Below, piece after piece: positions 63,801 to 64,000 of a stretch of DNA of 64,000 nt (position 1 is its first letter; each line of letters begins with the position of its first letter). The notes under the pieces were generated by a model that saw nothing but the letters and a program-made list of their open reading frames with translations, had not been told where the DNA came from and did not search any database. The DNA is taken from the NCBI GenBank assembly GCA_002733645.1, contig NVWL01000050.1:29227-93226 (forward strand). The letters run 5' to 3'. The translations under genes were made by a program, and so were the position numbers. Source of the stretch: Oceanobacter sp. (GTDB lineage Bacteria > Pseudomonadota > Gammaproteobacteria > Pseudomonadales > Oceanobacteraceae).

Positions 63801-64000
63801 AATTGCCGCCACCGAGGTGAAGTCGATGTCATTCACGTTCGCCGCATTGGCTGTTGTGCTAATGCTGAACGTTTCGTTATTTGCGTCTGTACCATTCAAT
63901 GTCTGGCTAACCAAATCCGCGGTTACGATACCTGTAAACTGGTAAGGCGTTGAAGACAGCTCACCGGCATTTGCCGTTAGCGTCCAATCAATGCCCGCCA
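60867..64000 (-). CDS. Giant tandem-repeat surface protein with C-terminal LysM domain (N terminus beyond the window)
   Basis: At least 1043 residues; the frame is open through base 64000, so the true start is outside. The ATG at 63914 is internal: upstream codons continue the same protein (GIDWTLTANAGE, then YQFTG). From the left edge of the protein: five 79-80 residue repeats with DFT-V-AG-S, NG--AS---F-NI and GALTGT-----ETF; a DWTLTGADGE unit; FHA-like beta-helix strands (ANQLSILASGDINIDTDI); an acidic linker; and a LysM domain (about 60990-61140) with VFQAGDSLWSLSSRFLG and NPTIKDPASIVDGQVI. No RTX secretion signal is seen. Likely secreted and bound to cell wall or glycan, possibly an adhesin. 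The terminator at 60815 ends the gene. Confidence 0.8.
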   Translation of the reverse strand, partial: AGIDWTLTANAGELSSTPYQFTGIVTADLVSQTLNGTDANNETFSISTTANAANVNDIDFTSVAAINAGTSTGDAVTTTELVDADLTANGNELVASTINFSNINDADLSGGALTGTNDNDETFEIDTTNNAVNVNDIDFTTVASINAGTSANDAIITTTLVDAALVLSDNGLTASSMTFSNINNVDLSLGALTGTDGRSETFNITTASQSVNVNGMDFTQVSTVSAGTSGSDKVIADGVAVNADLTDSNNGITASDIAFNNINQADLNDGALTGTDANNETFTIGADANAVTVNAIDFTQVSAVDAGSSANDSIVASGAAVNADLTASNNGLVASGIAFSNIERAALNNGALTGTDAIDEIFTVSTVDNFVNVNAIDFTQVSAVNAGSSVADSIATDSAVNAELSGDQNGLIASDISFSNINSANLSGGSLTGSNNVDTLSLTVLGLVANNIDFTFIDSFVDLAGGYDEITGLAGVDWTLTGADGEINSTRYEFANVEEINVVGESVTGSSTAEIFELGSSTQGVIVNELQLNDVASVNAGESDTLQGTSGDDIFDVTSDAVVEANSTTFSGMKNLNGSGGQDTLISNTDGLAWIINDGKEGLNTLGSYSFTLFELLDNNVGDLTLTTALQSAFSGDGVSLNVSGSTTTQSAAFGGMFMNFNSANNVSLISTLTGSNAVTGNITANQLSILASGDINIDTDINQVDIGVNDSRSIGVVMVQDGDLVVGLIDSGENGSIILDSAVSGTGKLTSAERNSVNFSGNTAQIGTGNSGRSGSGTWFAAGDAATGSQLTFDITTELTLEAFSYVTPFFPNGSPLNILLEGIETESLISSQQPALIVTGGVENFDQVDQGVFESLTPYVADANAVAGSDNYYASSDVPSSLDTSQLAVLLEAYQPTAAGLSYGEYTINDGESEEEEDKDEEQQEQQSNTVVADGDIRVAYNDSGEILGVVKEYVFQAGDSLWSLSSRFLGDGFAWRELLSRNPTIKDPASIVDGQVINVVEKVSDEISQKLKGAIDAGFASQDSGGVVLPAALRDELALP
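62715..63905. repeat. Five tandem 237-240 bp coding repeats
   Basis: Five head-to-tail units of 79 or 80 codons, ending at the start of a degenerate sixth (GSLTGS at its left end). Units 3 and 4 are the closest copies. The array probably continues beyond the right edge. Lengths are multiples of three, so unit gain or loss keeps the frame. Confidence 0.88.

Noticed and set aside
63388..63945. 185-codon plus-strand ORF opposite the giant repeat gene
   Set aside because: Its length follows from the repeated minus-strand coding sequence. It has no ribosome-binding site, its product is a low-complexity Val/Leu/Ser run, and it lies inside a well-supported gene.
1..64000. tRNA, rRNA, CRISPR array, insertion sequence or integrated element
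   Set aside because: No cloverleaf, rRNA core sequence, regularly spaced short repeats, transposase or integrase was seen. By-eye scanning could miss a tRNA, so a tRNA search tool would be decisive.

Overview
The window is a chromosomal segment of a Gram-negative gammaproteobacterium, most likely a marine Pseudomonadales/Oceanospirillales-type organism. The evidence is gene order. The block pilGHIJK-chpABC / gshB-tonB-yqgE-ruvX-pyrR-pyrB-pyrC' and the blocks cyaA / lptM-lysA-dapF-DUF484-HAD-sutA and ubiE-ubiJ-ubiB-hisI-hisE-tatABC follow Pseudomonas order closely. Base composition is moderate, and the lineage below order cannot be fixed from the sequence alone. I saw no rRNA, tRNA, CRISPR array, insertion sequence or prophage.

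Layout: (1) 1-2358, minus strand: MoxR ATPase, a DUF58 protein and the first codons of a membrane protein, probably a TgpA-type transglutaminase. (2) 2531-7299: an S-adenosylmethionine cycle operon, with an ArsR-methyltransferase regulator (SahR-like), metK, ahcY and metF, preceded by a palindrome that overlaps a near-consensus promoter and an apparently leaderless start. (3) 7344-14592: a surface glycan island of seven genes. Three plus-strand genes (KpsS-like, sialyltransferase-like, O-antigen ligase-like) converge on four minus-strand genes (GT4, APH-like kinase, pyruvyl transferase, ParB-fold-like unknown). It looks more AT-rich than its flanks and is the most variable-looking part of the window. 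(4) 14652-26952, minus strand: the complete Pil-Chp chemosensory system for type IV pili, including a 2147-residue ChpA. (5) 27218-32917: glutathione synthetase, a TonB protein, YqgE, RuvX, PyrR, PyrB and a catalytically dead dihydroorotase.

(6) 33078-41222: class I adenylate cyclase, then LptM (a 37-codon lipoprotein), LysA, DapF, DUF484 and a HAD phosphatase (xerC is missing from its usual place), a DUF3047-like protein, SutA and cytochrome c5. (7) 41469-44690: YnbE and YdbL without YdbH, LemA, and an M48 peptidase with a TerB-like tail. (8) 44723-52669: a YbbA-YbbP ABC system divergent from TesA, a lipocalin, a LuxR-type two-component pair, an OmpA-family porin-like protein and a DUF1145 protein. 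(9) 52848-58070: ubiquinone biosynthesis (ubiE, ubiJ, ubiB), hisI-hisE and tatABC. (10) 58416-60643: a DUF883 / YqjE-like / small unknown / AI-2E transporter cluster resembling the enterobacterial yqjD-yqjE-yqjK stress operon. (11) 60867-64000, minus strand: the C-terminal part of a giant repeat protein with 79-80 residue tandem units, an acidic linker and a terminal LysM domain; its N terminus lies beyond the window.

Functional themes: the cell surface (pili control, glycans, OmpA, LptM, giant repeat protein) and one-carbon/methylation metabolism. Two second-messenger inputs to twitching motility lie close together: the Pil-Chp array, which in Pseudomonas acts through a class III adenylate cyclase, and here a class I cyclase about 6 kb beyond the pilG end of the array. 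Domain and motif calls were made by eye; no database search was run.
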